Source of the DNA: Heligmosomoides polygyrus polygyrus
Taxonomy: Eukaryota; Nematoda; Chromadorea; Rhabditida; Heligmosomidae
Length of the DNA: 64,000 nt
NCBI GenBank assembly: GCA_947396885.1
Contig: OX377202.1
Coordinates: 72,078,643-72,142,642, forward strand
Direction of reading: 5' to 3'
Shown: in pieces, positions 44,120 through 56,566 of the stretch
How the letters are laid out: the number at the start of each line of letters is the position of its first letter
Position numbering within the stretch: position 1 is the stretch's first letter
The notes under the pieces: generated by a model
What the model saw: the letters and a program-made list of their open reading frames with translations, nothing else
Databases searched by the model: none
Told to the model about the DNA's origin: nothing
Translations under genes and position numbers: made by a program

Positions 44120-45974
44120 CTGGTTGTAAGCTTCCCACAGAGTGAAGCAGTCATCAAAATCATGCGTTCTACCTGCGTTCCTGCTATGTCAGAGAACTTC
44201 GAAATCTGTTAAGGGTTCATGATCAACCATGAGCGACTGTCGTTGAATTTTGGCATGACTCGGATACCAAAACCGTGTGACTGTTCGGGCTGCGAAACCA
44301 AGTGTGGATAACAGTGGTGGCTCCACAGCCCAAACAGTCCTACTGGTATCGAGTTCTTACCATTCCTCGACGTTACAATTGGGCAACTAGTGTCAAGAAA
44401 TCTGCTAGAAAACGTTATATCAACGACTCAGTGTCAATCTAAAAGATTTCTGGTGATTTGTGAAGACCGACGCCGTCTATTAAGTTGGTGATCGATCCTT
44501 TCCTGATGAGTGATACGGAGCTATATTTCTATGTTATAGCATACGTTAGTCTTTATGAATTTAGAAGTTATACTGTATAGGATGATAGACAAGAGGATAA
44601 GGTGAGAAGGCAGGCACGCCAAGCCCACTCAGTGGCGGCAGGTGATTCCTGGACGACATTCCGGCCTGGACGACGAAGACGAGACAGACTCCCTTAGCAA
44701 GACGTCGCTATCATTATGTCGTCAGTTGAGGGATTGAGCTGCTGTGCCAGAAACAAGTGATCAGGGCAGAGCGTAAAACCGGTCCACATCACATTACCCA
44801 CTGTAGTGATGAATGCTGCCTTTAACAATTAGGATTAATTTTATGAAAAACTACGTAGAGGCAGTTTTTAATGTCACGGCAAACTTTGCCTTCCTGAAGA
44901 ACTCGGCCTTCCTCAAAGCCTATCCAGCTGAATTTTGACGGAAAGTCCAAAACGGTAGCCTGCGACAAATCACGGCACATTATCACACTACTAGTTGGGT
45001 GATGAAATTTTAAGAAGACTTCGTATCTATATACTTCGCCAACCGTCACTTCTCGCGCACCATAACTGAGAAATGATAAGCTAAACTTATGAATCGATTT
45101 TGAGCAACTTCAACTGAAAGGCGACGCTCTGCGGAATATAACTGGGGTGCGCAGCGTTCGTATCGGCTGGTCGTAGGCGCCACAGCCGCGCGTCCAGGTG
45201 GCCATACCTGCGGCGTCATTCCCCTGCTTGTCGTCTCCGCTCATGCTGTGACACCCGTCGCGCACGCTGCGGACAACGCGCCGATGGAGGCCGTTGTCGG
45301 CGGCCCCACGACGGCGGCCCGACGGACGAGTGGAACACGCAGTCGACCAGATTTGCTGGGACTGCAATCAATAGGATGTTCAGAGGATTTACAAAACCAG
45401 TGTAGAGATACATGCTGGCGTGAAACAAGCCTAACTTTAAATCAGAATTTCGAGCGCTGTCTAATGAGCTATACCTCAAGCTTATCAATGCTACCGTTGA
45501 TAATCTTCAAATTCAAAACTGAAAAATAATTCTTCGCAAAACTGAGACGAAGCTGTGAAGGGTATATTTCCAGGCTAAAATTTCACAATTTTTTTCAACT
45601 ACGTCGTCTACATACCTTTTACAGGAGCTCTTTTTTGAAGAAAAAATGCAAGTATCACACCATTGGGACATGCCTCGAAGCCAATATTCTACGCAGAATT
45701 CAATCTCGAGTTGATATCCTGTCCTTCTACATATAAAGGAGTTGTGTGTATTTTTTATGTATGTCATTCAAGCGGTCTGAAACTTTAGCCGTGGGGGTAA
45801 TTTAGACCGCTGAATACGAAACTGAAGTTCGTTTTTGAAGCTCCGATCGCCGTCAACCGATACTGATCAAATTATCGATTCTTCGGATGGATGCGGTGCG
45901 AAACTTCAGCCCTCAGGATAATTGAGGTCTCTGAACACATATAGTCTTTTATTGCCCTCCCATAAGACCTCGAC

Positions 45975-46140
45975 CTGGAGGCAGTGGGTCCTGGGGTCGA
46001 GGTTAACTATTAATTCTTGCTTGCTGCTAGCAAGCCTGAGGCAGCACTTCCAGGGTTGTATTATTAATCGCTCCTTGCTCGCTGCTACCAAGTCCTGGAA
46101 GCAGTGCCTCCAGAGGTAGACATGTATATTAATCAATGCT
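45975..46140 (+). repeat. Three imperfect ~65-bp tandem units
   Basis: CCTGGAGGCAGTGGGTCC, GCCTGAGGCAGCACTTCC and TCCTGGAAGCAGTGCCTCC each precede a CTTGCT.GCTG-type segment and ATTAAT. They lie in the centre of the large fold-back. Confidence 0.5.
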
Positions 46141-46466
46141 TGCTTACCGCCGTTTATTACTTCTGTGAGTGGACTATATAGTGAAGTAGCTGAATCGCCT
46201 ATGCACTTCGATGGCGTTTTCGAACTTTCTTCGAAGAAAAGCTTAGAGCCGGGCTTGACCTTTGTTATGGACGTAGATATGTAAAGAGGGTTATTAGAGC
46301 GATAGCGAAAGCGATAAATTGTGCAGTCAATAAACTCACATGTCACGTGCCTTCCACGTAGTTGTCAATTTCTAAACGTTAAATGAGGCACAGCACAGGT
46401 TAGTGTGGCCAAGTACGGGATTTTAACAAGCAGTCAGCCCATGTACAACCAAACAAGTTTGAAACG

Positions 46467-46930
46467 CAAGGTTTCAGTCGAGTGCACGGCGCAATCCTGA
46501 CTATTTGGACGCTACACAAAATTTCGTTATCCTGCGCTTTCATATGGTTGTCAAACATCTTCACAAGCTTCACTAGTACCAATATTAGAACCACTCAAAT
46601 AGTATTGAATTTCTTGGGATACCCTGCATTCTTCGCAAGACGCAGTTTTTTAACCTTCGAACCTTTAAAGAAGCTCACATCAATCGAAGCTCTCACTTTG
46701 TGGAGAAACTATAACAAGCATTCAAGCGAAAACAATCAATCGTGTATAAAATGCAAGGTTTTAGACGAGTGCATGGCGCAAACCACACCGCCCATCTGTT
46801 AGAAAATTTCAACTTTCTTAAGCTTTCATATTAGCCATCAAGTTCTTCATTACCTTTGAGCAAAGTTATCATCTTTCAAACAGCGTCTACGTTTTTGAAA
46901 CACACTGCATTTGCGAACATAAAATTCGTA
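46467..46930 (+). repeat. Two diverged ~280-bp tandem units
   Basis: GCAAGGTTTCAGTCGAGTGC at 46,468 and GCAAGGTTTTAGACGAGTGC at 46,752 start the units. Both continue with GCTTTCATAT and an ATCTT.AC..AGCTTCA-like segment. They lie in the centre of the large fold-back. Confidence 0.5.
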
Positions 46931-47489
46931 ATTGAACTCTGCGTAGAATGTTGGCTTGGAGACATGTCCCCAACGGGTGATAAGCACTTTTTTCTTAAGA
47001 AAAAGAACTCTAGAAGGTATTTAGACGACGTAGTTGAATTCTAGGTGAAATGTTAGCCTGGAAATATACCCTTCACCGCTTCGTCGCAGGCTTGCGAAGA
47101 ATTATTTTTCAGTTTTAAATGTGAAGAATATCTCATCAACGGTAGTACTTATAAGCCTGTGGTAGAGCTCATTAGACAGAGCTCGAAATTCTGATGTAGA
47201 GCTATGTTTGTTTCACACCAATATGTATCTTTACACGGGTTTTGTAAACCCTCTGAACATCTTGTTGACTGCAGTCCCAGCAAATCTGGACCACCTGCGT
47301 GTTCCGCTCGTCCGTCGGGCCACCGTGGTAGGCCGCTGACGACGGCCTCCGTCGGGCCGTTGTCCGCCGCGCGCGCGACGGGTGAGCGGAGACGGAGAAT
47401 AGAAGAATGAGGCCGCAGGTATGGCCACCTGGGCGCGCGGCCGCGGCGCCTACAACCAGCCGATACGAACGCCCCCTCCCATATAACTG

Positions 47490-49650
47490 CAGCTAGTCAA
47501 ATTTTTACTCGAAGTCTGTGTATGTTTATTTGTTTCATTTTGGAATACGTCAGAATTAGCATAAATTAAATGAAGCTTTATCTGCATCTCTGTTGTTGTC
47601 GCTCCAACCTCTTTATTTTGGTTCAGTAATTAAAAGTTCGCCTGTGTCTATCCCGTATTTCGCATTTACGTATATCTGAAATGATTCGATGTAGTAAGCT
47701 CGCAGCTTTAAAGAAAAATGCTTTGTCCTACTTTTCTCTTTGCGTCTAATAAAACTTCAAGCTAGGGAAACCACTCTAACCACCGCTTAGTATCAAACTT
47801 ACTTTATTTGACGTCCAAATAATAAAAAGAATATCCCTTTGACTGTTATTAATGCAGATACAATAGCGTGCTGATACGCATGAACAGTTGACTGCAAAAA
47901 TTTAACGTATTGCCAGTTCATTCTCTCCATTAAGATGAAACTGCACTTTTCCTCAAGAAAGGTGTTATCCATGTTCCTATTTGATCAACTATTCTCTATC
48001 ACTGTGAATAAAAACCCTTCATCTAGTCCTTTCTTCTTCTACACAGTTCTTTTATCTTGTCACTTATCGTGAGATGAACAAGGTCAATCAGTGGTGCCAT
48101 GGTGACGGCAAAGAAGTACAACAAATGTTCGACTTTGTGCGACTTTCATCTAATAAACCTTGTGCTTTAGGTGCTGAAAATGCACGATACCTATCAGGAA
48201 ATTTCCATCTCATAAGCAAGCAGCGTCAAGAAAAGCATTGAATGCGATGAGCTCGGTACTCGTTGAACGAAGCCTATCTTAAGCACACGGTTAGGAGATG
48301 AACGAAACTTTGTGTAGTGGTTCAACACAGCCATATGCCTGAAAAGATACTGAAGAAAGAGAGAGTCACGTGTTGGCGTAAGATAAGAACATCACTAGAT
48401 TAGGAATCTCCATCCATTTCATTGCTTCCATGTAAAATTATCAAAACAAGCTTCATGTAAAATAATATCATATATTTAATACAATATTATTAAGATAATT
48501 TCAAAGGTATTTTCGCACTGAACGTGAGAAACGCACTTATACAGGATCTGTCGGAGGATGTGATTCAAGGCTTATCCCTGTCAGTCAGTTTCCACTCGAA
48601 CACACTGTTCGATTAGGGTTTCATTAGAAATGATGATTCTCTTAATGACACGATAACAGTATTAAAGGATTGAGGCTATTCGCAGGGTCACTGCGGAAGT
48701 CTATTAGCGACAAATTATTTACCTATGTGGTGCAACTGCTAGTGAGAAAAATAAAAAATTTTGGTGGTAACATTTCTGGTGGGCAACGATATTCTCCTGC
48801 GTAACACAACGATATTCCCCTAGTGACAAAGTAGGACCAGAGAGAGGCGTGGTAATGATGCAAGTTCTTCTGGGCATGAACTGACCTTCCTACGTATTGC
48901 TCGCCTAGTAATCAGCTAAGCGTTACCAACTAATGTTTCCTCAAAGGTTCGAGCGGAGAGGCTACGTACAACTGGTCGCCGCTGCACGTGTTATATCTTC
49001 TCGTCGGCCATGTCAAATTGTGGTTCTAGCATTTTACAAGCATATTTCCAATGACGCCCTTGATCGCCTAGCTTTACGATGATGGTGAAGAAGAACTTTC
49101 ATCCTCTTACTTGCCATTAGCATGCGCTCACTGGTTCAGAAGATAATGTAATGCTACAGCAATTACCCTATCGGTGTTCACCTTACTAGACTAGCTCTCA
49201 CGATCACGATTTAGCTCTTCTTTTGAGTACCTCGAGTTGCTACTCTTATTTTGCTTCAACACTATACAGTACCGTAATGCATTGCAAAGACATAATAAGT
49301 CGCAGTTTTCAAACTGTGAAGGAGACTTTGGGTCACTTTCACATAGAGTTTGGCAGACATGGTTCTGCATCGGTGGCGATGTCCGTTCCTCCACGTGGTG
49401 CCACTGGAAACTGCTCGTTTTGCGGGCTAAGCTAAGCACGGACAGTCGAGTGCAGGCGACAGGCCCCTGTAACAGCCCAGCCTTCGATGATCTCATGTTA
49501 CATCACATGGTTGATGACGTTACATGATTATCGAGATGGTGCTACGGCATCCGCGGGCGCCGACGCGCACTCGCACAGCCCGGCGAGTGTAAGAAGTATG
49601 CGAGGGTCCCTGATGCGAGAACGGCATCGGGGGGCAACTGAGCTAGTCCT
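47490..49650. other. No gene recognised
   Basis: AT-rich sequence with frequent stops on both strands. Open frames around 49,190-49,530 overlap on both strands and show no motif. No repeat of another part of the window was noticed here. Confidence 0.5.
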
Positions 49651-49672
49651 AAAGTCCCGTTAGGTAAGCAGG

Positions 49673-52311
49673 ACTCGCGTAGCGACACTGAATGTGGTTA
49701 CGTTGACGGGCCACTCGTGCGAGTTGGCAGAAGCGAAGAACAGTTGATTCTTGTGCGGTGCACGAGACGAGGTGGTCCTGCCGCAAGTCAAGAGACATAG
49801 GACGAGGTTTCAAAGCCGTTCTATGTGGAAGTCCCAGAACCGCGGTGTCGGAATCATCGTCTCCAAACGTTTCCGAGACTCGATTGTAAGCGTTGAGCAC
49901 TTTGACGATCGATTGATGAAGATCGTTGTCGCCGCTAAGGAGCGGCTCTATCATTTCTTCTCTGCGTATGCTCCACAGACTGGCTGCTTCGATCAAGTCA
50001 AGGATGAGTTTTGGAGCCTTCTCGAAGAAAAGACAGTAGAGGTACCGTCGAGAACGTCATCGTTGTGGCTAGTGACCTTAATGGACACGTAGGCGCCATG
50101 AAAGACGGTTACAGCTGCCATGGTGGATTCGATTATGGGTTGCGTAACGCCGAGTATCCTTGAATATGCGGAGTCGCATAACCTCACCATTGTGAATAAC
50201 ATGTTTCGGAAACGCGACTCCCACCTCATTTCATATTATAGTGGGAATTTCAAAATGCAAATTGACTTCTTCCTTGTAAAGGATCGCAACCGAATTCTTG
50301 TAAAAGACGAAGGTTGTGCCGTATGAGACGGTCGCCCCTCAGCATCGACCTGTCGTTTAAGATCACCCTTTCGAGGTTAGAGCAGACTGAGCGTTGGGGT
50401 GCAGCTAGAATCAAGTGGTGTTACCGACAGTCACGACTGTCGATGAAACCTGAAAGAAGGCTATCGACGCGATACGTCATGCTGCAAATTCGGTGCTAAG
50501 CACTACGAAGCCTGGACGACGCAAGAGCCAAAAGCAGACATGGCTGTGGAAGGATGATGTGAAAGTGAAGGTTCGAGGGGAGAAGTCGCTTTATCATGTG
50601 TTTCTCGACGACAGAACAACTGGCAGGAGTTTCAGAAGGCGAACAAGGCTGCAAAGAAAGCCGTGGCTGTTGCGAAAGCCACTCATTATGTGATGTCTAC
50701 CGAAAGCTCGAGTCGCGCGATGGTGAGCGGATGGTGATATTTGTGCCGACCTGCTAAGACTCGCCATCGCCAAACCGAGGACATTGAGAAGTTTTTTGGC
50801 AAAAGACTTCTGACAGACCACAAGAAGTCGTTCACGCCATGGCGCGACATTTTGAGGAAATTTCAACTATGGAATTTCCTTATCCGGCCTTCCCTTCTGT
50901 GGCTTCTGTCCACGGTCCCGTCCACAATATCACGGTGGAGGAAACAGAAGAGCCTCTGAAGAAGATGAAAAGCGGCAAGGCGACAGGCTCCGATGATCTC
51001 GCAGCCGATTCATGGAAATCAAAGCTCTGGAGTTCTGCTGAGTTGTTGGCTAAGTTCTTCAAACGGGTAGTAAAGGAGAAGGAAGTACCGGAGTGTTGGC
51101 ACAACAGTACGACGATTCCGATTTGGAAGAAGAAAGACAGTCCTGCAGACTGCTCCAATTACCGTCCGATTCGCTTGCTTTCGCACAGCATGAAGATCTT
51201 TGAGCGAATTCTTGACAGGCGAATTCGAGAAATAGTAAAGCTCTCCGACAACCAGTGCGGCTTCGTAACTGGTTGTGGGACCGTTGATGCAATACACGCC
51301 GCGCACCTCCTGGTGGAGAAGCATCGCGAGAAACAGAGGCCGGTGCATATAACCTTTCTCGACCTGGAGAAGGCCTTCGATCGCGTACCGCGTGAGGTTA
51401 TATGGTACGCCTTGCGACAACACAACGCACCTGAGGAACTCATAGAGTGGGTGCGGATATTCTATTCTTGCCCAAAGAGTAGAGTGCAAGTTGCAGTAGG
51501 ACCCTTTATGAAGTTTTCCTCTCTGTTGGGGTGCACCAAAGTTCTGCGCTTTTCCCACTCCATTTTGTCGTCGTCATGGATACCGTAACGCGAAATCCAC
51601 AGAGGCCTGTCCCTTGGACGTTGCTATATGCTGACGATGTAATGCTCGCTTGCGAAGGTAAAGGTGAACTCGAGCGGCGGGTGCAAGCTCGGTGCGACCG
51701 CTTGGCTATGTTCGGAGTCAAAATGAACGTCAAGAAGACCGACTACCTAACGACTGACGAAGTGAGTCCGGCTCCATTACGATTGACAGCACTGAGCTTG
51801 CACGCACATCGGTTTTCATGTACATGGGTCAGCAATGGCGTCTGGTGACAATCTGATGGTTGAAGTGAACTCACGTGTGAGTGCAGCTTGGTCCAAGTGG
51901 CGCTCGTTGAGTGGCGTGGTCTGCGATAGGAAAATACCAGAGCACTTGAACTCGAAAATCTATAGAACCGTCGTCCGGCGAATAGCGAGTGTACGGTGCT
52001 GAGTGCTGGGCTACGACGAAGGAAATGGAAAGTCGCCTCAGCATCATGGAGAGGGATGCTACGCTGGATGGCTGGAGTCACTCGCAAGGACCGTATACGA
52101 AACGATGCCACTCAGCAGAAAATCGGTTTCGCGCCGACAGTTGAAAAGATGGAACGGCCACGTTCTGCGTGAAATGGAAGGCAGCGTCCGTAAGATAGGC
52201 CTTGAGTTGGAAGTGTCTGGAAACGGCCTAGAAAGGGGCCCGAAGCAGCGCTGGACTGATACTTTACACAATAACTTTAAAGTAGCTGGTGTCAACCCTT
52301 ATTTAGCATGA
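49673..52311 (+). pseudogene. RTE-1-like non-LTR retrotransposon (endonuclease + RT), broken
   Basis: The endonuclease part begins near 49,680 (TLNVVTLTGHSCELAEA in one frame), continues with GVGIIVSKRFRDSI and a shifted GHVGAM segment, and ends at KMQIDFFLVKDRNRI (about 50,255). After a decayed linker the RT reads GKATGSDDLAADSW, CSNYRPIRLLSH, FLDLEKAFDRVP and, after a frame change near 51,540, LLYADDVMLACEGKGEL. The C-terminal region ends QLKRWNGHVLREMEGS and TLHNNFKVAGVNP, with the stop at 52,311. At least five frame changes or stops make it inactive. Catalytic Asp residues of the YADD box are intact. Confidence 0.88.
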
Positions 52312-52469
52312 GGTCGGGAAAGATGTAAGACATGGCACAAGAAGAGCGGGGAAAACGCTGAAGAACAAGAAGACGAGGTTCTGCGTCGGTCCACGTTCCG
52401 CAAATGCTGAAATTTCTGGTTTTCCCGGCACAGAGCCAAATGAAAAATGTTGGATTAGAAGATTGGTTT

Positions 52470-52560
52470 GACTTGGTGCGGAATCGAACCATGTCGCATC
52501 GCGACTGCGTACCATTGCACATTTAAAGGGCACCCGTGCATCCATCGCGCCAGGTCTCGT
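52470..52560 (-). repeat. tRNA-derived SINE-like head
   Basis: On the minus strand the A-box-like TGGCGCGATGGATG (complement ends 52,552) and perfect B box GGTTCGATTCC (complement 52,480-52,490) are spaced like a tRNA. The anticodon region is not canonical. It lies between the two RTE elements. Confidence 0.4.
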
Positions 52561-52849
52561 AGGGCCTACAGTACAAACGCGGAAGCGCCAGCCTCCACCG
52601 TCGTAGGCCTGCCGCACAGGCTCATTCTTGTTCGTATTCGTTCGTCTCGACTGGCATCGTCTCGATCGCCTCATTTGGATCCAACGTATCCAGTTCTCGT
52701 GCACCACTGCATAGGTAGGTTTCCTTGGGCTATGACTTGTAGGAGTTTTGCATTGCTAATGTGTCTTGCTTATCGTGCACATGGACAAACATGAGGTTAC
52801 TATGTGTAATGTGATTGACAATGACGTATAGCGTCTGTCATCACCTGTA

Positions 52850-54629
52850 TCACCTGTCGTCCCGTTGATCATCGACTTGCTCGAGCGGGCGCCAGCAGCG
52901 TCTCCATTCGTCTCGGTCGCGTGCCAGAGTGCTCCAACGGATCCTCCTCGCTAGAGGGACACGAAGAGCGTCATAGCGGTCGTTCAGGGATTTCACGAAG
53001 AAGTCCGACCAACGCGTTGGTGGGCGTCCTGGTGTTCTCTTGACATCCCGCGGAATCTAGTCGGTGACGGCTCTCGTCCAGCGGGTGTCTGCGAAGCGCA
53101 CTACGTGGCTGGCCAACCTAATTTTCGACAACTTGGCCCACGCGACAGCTTCTCTGATCTTCGAACGTCGGCGATGCTCGGAACTCCGAAGGCCTTCCCT
53201 TATTTGCGTGAGTAGTGTCACTCCGAGCAACGTCCTCTTGATTCCACGCTACGCGAAGCTGATCACGTGTTCATACTGCTTTCGTATAGCCCAGGTCTCT
53301 GAAGCGTATGTTAGGGCAGGAAGAACAGTGGAGTCGAATAGGTGGGCACAGAGTCGGACGTTCTTCGTCTTCTTCACGACTTCTTCGATGCTCTTGAAAG
53401 CTCCCCAAGCCGCTCGTTTCCTCCTGCTCAGCTCTGGCGCTAGGTCGTTGGCCATATTGACTTCGCGACCCAGATGCATATAGTAGCTCGAGCATTCGGA
53501 GATGTTCTTTCCGTTGAGCGAGAATGGGGCATCAGAAACTTGTCTGTTCTTCATGAACATCGTCTTCGTAAGATTCAGCTGCAGTCCAACGTTCCCACAT
53601 ACACGATCGAAGTCGGCCAGCATTCGCTCCGCCTGGCTGATGGTCGGTGTTATGAGCACGATGTCGTCAGCGAAGCCAAGATGATGTAGTTGCCGGCCAT
53701 CGACCTTCACTCCCATGTCTTCCCATTCTAGTTCGCGAATGACGCTTTCGAGGGTGGTGCGGAAGAGTTTGGGGATATGGATCCCCCCGCCGAACCCCTC
53801 TCTTTACGTCGATGACGACGTCATTGTAGAATGGAGAGATCTTGGTGGTGAATCCAATGTACAGTTCTCGAAGGACTCTGATGTACTGAGTAGGAACACT
53901 CTGATTGAGCAGGGCGTCGATGTCCGCTTCAGTTTCGACGTAGTCGAATGCCTTCTTCAGGTAGATGAATGCAAGGCACAGTGGCATCTTGTTCGCATGA
54001 CTGTCCTTCGTCCAGCGTTCCGCTAATCCTATTTAGAATCTCTCGAGTGAACAGCTTGTAGACTACGGACAGCAGGCAGATCCATGGTCCTTCTGGAAGA
54101 GGTGACGGTTCCGTCAGGACGTCGGAGAGCGGTCATCTTGGTCTTGAAGTTGACGAAGTTCCGGCGGACATTGCGGATGCTCAAACCTGCCTCTGCAGCT
54201 TCAGCCAACACTTCCGCCCTTCTCTCCTAAGATCCTTTTTATCGCCGCTCTGCATAGCTTCGCAAGTTCGGACGTCAGTTGGTAGTTGCCTGACGCTCGT
54301 GCTGCTCCACGCTGGCGGTATAATCTCGGGAGTTTCCGGAGGCAGACGTCTCTTGGTGGTCTTCAAGCTCTCGGCTCCCTTAACACTTTCGCGGAGATGG
54401 TGCACGAAGTGGTCGTATTCCTCGTCGATGTTGTCCATAACGGTATCTTCCCAAAGACCGGCAAAAGAGGTGTAAAGGTCCCATTTGTTGGTCGTTCTGG
54501 GACTCCTCTTCTTGAACTTCACGGCCTTCTCTCCTTGACGCGAAAAGCGGAACCTTGCGAGAAGGAGGCGGTGGTCCGATCACGTGTACAACTTAGGGAC
54601 AACGGAAGCGTCGGTCAGGCAATACGTGT
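52850..54629 (-). pseudogene. BovB-like RTE retrotransposon, 3' part, split by the BEL insertion
   Basis: Reading on the minus strand from 54,629: the end of the endonuclease (CLTDASVVPKLYT, then a TGA at the usual Trp, then SDHRLLLARF), a linker (NKWDLYTSFAGLWEDT), RT (LKKAFDYVETEADIDALL, VRELYIGFTTKI-like text, VRRGD, LGFADDIVLI), and a C-terminal region near 53,100-52,860 ending in [13 protein letters not shown] residues. The FADD box is intact here, unlike the copy at 9.5 kb. Several frame changes occur. The missing upstream endonuclease resumes at 63,531 beyond the BEL element. Confidence 0.88.
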
Positions 54630-54633
54630 GGTT
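54629..54633. other. Target-site duplication, left copy
   Basis: TGGTT directly before the LTR start (TG at 54,634). It matches CGGTT at 63,531-63,535 with one mismatch; 5 bp is the usual length for BEL/Pao elements. Confidence 0.7.
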
Positions 54634-55143
54634 TGAAGTGGTCAACGCGCTTTCTGCTCGCCAAATATCGAGACGAGGCCACGCGGTAGAGATAGTTCGA
54701 GCGGATAGACCACTCCAAATACCTCAAACTTGGGTAAATAAACCATTTATTGCTTGCAAAAACCAGTCAACGAAACAGGAGAACATAACAGGCTAGCAAC
54801 ACTCTAAATAACGATAACCGGATATGCTAAAGCAGGAATGATGAACACAACAGCACTATACCCACAGGTAAAGCGGAAAATAACAGCAGGAGAGTATCGA
54901 TCAAGTACTGCCCACGAGTACATAAATAGGAGGAATGGACGCGAGTGAACAAAACCCCAAGGAGGATGGAAGACTCGACGCACAGTAGTCCCGGAGTAAA
55001 ATGGTGACATATCAGCGGGGCTCAGTCCCTCTCTAAGGCGGGAACGGGGCAGAAGATTACGCGCTAGATAGAAAGTGCAGAGAAACGCAGTCGATCGGGG
55101 CGCCGAAACCGTGATCACGCGCGACCAAGACGATTTGTCGTCA
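54634..55143 (-). repeat. BEL element 3' LTR (510 bp)
   Basis: It begins TGAAGTGGTCAACGCGC and ends TTTGTCGTCA on the plus strand (TG...CA). It is homologous to 63,051-63,530 but has about 45 bp of different sequence around 54,813-54,870. An AATAAA signal on the minus strand lies at 54,746-54,751. The indels between the two LTRs indicate an old insertion or gene conversion. Confidence 0.95.
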
Positions 55144-55154
55144 CTCCGCCCCGA
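55144..55154 (-). other. Polypurine tract
   Basis: On the minus strand CGGGGCGGAG lies immediately upstream of the 3' LTR, the expected plus-strand primer position. Confidence 0.7.
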
Positions 55155-55167
55155 GTCAAATGGGGCC

Positions 55168-56566
55168 TTAACGCCTTCCGTTCCTCCTTGCCGTCAGACG
55201 AGCTAGTTCTCCCAACAGTTCGCGCAGCTCGTCCTCTTCTCGTTCGAATCTCACACGCGCCAACAGCTTCTTCTGCGGAATGTTGCACAAGGCTGTGTGA
55301 TGACCGCCATCGTCCGGAATAAGGTCCTCAAAGGTGGTCCCTTCTAGAGGTTTGCAATAGTAACAGTCCTTATCTTTGTAAGGACATTTCTTCTTTTTCT
55401 TCTGGTCGTCTTGCTCGTCATCTGGCCACATAGCCGGACAGTATTCCAGGCATTTGTAACACGCGCTCAAGTCTCGAATTACGCTATACCTTTCGTCTCC
55501 ATTCGTCACGATCGGGCAGGAGTCGTAGAAGTGTTCTCCTTCAGCTCCGCAAAACGCGCACTTGAGTGTACGGCACATCCCTGGTGATTGTATTTCCCTC
55601 TTCCTGAAGGGGAAATCTCTGAGGTCTTGCCTCATCCTGTCGTCCCAACTTTGGAGGTCTTCTACGCGCCTCCTGAGCTCGATTTCTCTAGCTTCCTCCT
55701 GAGCTATCATTTCCTGTTCGATGACTGCTGCTTCGTCTTCCTCTTCATCTGCCACCGAGCGCAGATCGAGGTCGTCATCTTCTTCGTCCTCATCTGACTC
55801 GTCAGAGACGAGTGCTGGTGGGGGAGCATCCTCTTCTGGCTCTCTCACTTCCTCCACCATACGCTCCCAGTACACAGCGTCATTCAGGTCCACTTCTACG
55901 CGCACGGGGTTGTCCTCTGCCATAGCGACGTCGACTGGTTCGGGCTCTTCGACCTTCTCGATACGATCCTTCTCCTCAATTTGTTGTTTGAGGCTCCCGA
56001 GTTCCATAGCCTGCGCTTCGATCTTTTCCAGCAGCCCTGGAACCTTTGCTTTGCTCCGATTTGTCCTTTTCATTGGCGGTCAGAGTGTCGAAGGCTCTTC
56101 GGAAAAGCGCATTGACGTGCTCTGAATTCGAAGAACAAGGACCGATTCGGAGATCCTTCTCGGCAGTTTGCAGCTCCTTCTCCATCTGGAAGATGTCGGC
56201 GTTCAACTTCTGTGTCTGCTCGTCCATCAGTTGAATTACGCGCTCGGCCTTTCCAACCAACTCCGACTGCGATATCGGCAGACCACGGGTAGCATTCCTG
56301 TATAGCAGGCTGGTGACGACGTACCTGGTTCCCAAACGCGCAATCTTCTCCCTAGCTGAAAGGGCACCCTGCAAAAGCCTAACCGTATCTAGAACCTTAG
56401 AGGCAGGAGTAGCAAGCAGAAAGTTCTCATCAGATAACAAATGAGTCCACTGCGTGTGGTTAACCGAGGCAACGCGCATCTGCTGCTGAAGCTCTTTGTA
56501 GATCGTCTCGAAGTCGTCCTGAACCTGAGGCCACTGCCTCTGCTGATCGGTCAAAAGACGCGCCAG
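55168..56566 (-). pseudogene. Extra reading frame downstream of pol: coiled coil plus Cys-rich domain
   Basis: Two overlapping frames, 56,566-55,976 and 56,073-55,168, probably form one product interrupted by a +1 change near 56,060. The first part is helical (QQQMRVASVNHTQWTHLL, ERVIQLMDEQTQKLNADIFQ). The second starts with a coiled coil (LLEKIEAQAMELGSLKQQIE) and a long acidic region. It then has a Cys/His cluster (CAFCGAEGEHFYDSC, CYKCLEYC, CPYKDKDCYYC) like retroviral or retrotransposon zinc-binding segments. No ATG starts the first frame; a TTAG acceptor at about 56,567 suggests a spliced transcript. It is not a normal BEL gag position, since gag is at the other end. The function is unknown. 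Confidence 0.65.

Larger units (their letters stand above)
45136..47487. mobile_element. Large fold-back element with about 575-bp arms
   Basis: The left arm 45,136-45,712 and right arm 46,925-47,487 are inverted copies with moderate divergence: GTTCGTATCGGCTGGT, GGTGGCCATACCTGCGGC, CAGATTTGCTGGGACTGCA, and GAAGAATTATTTTTCAG with its inverse. The outer 150 bp are GC-rich, the rest AT-rich. The centre holds two kinds of diverged tandem repeat (46,467-46,900 and 45,975-46,140) and no transposase-like frame. The arms also contain many chance open frames. Confidence 0.75.

Noticed and set aside
45110..45530. Open frames on both strands in the fold-back arm
   Set aside because: The same sequence in the other arm (47.2-47.4 kb) does not conserve any of the frames.
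52470..52560. tRNA gene on the minus strand
   Set aside because: A and B boxes are present but the anticodon region and acceptor pairing are not canonical.
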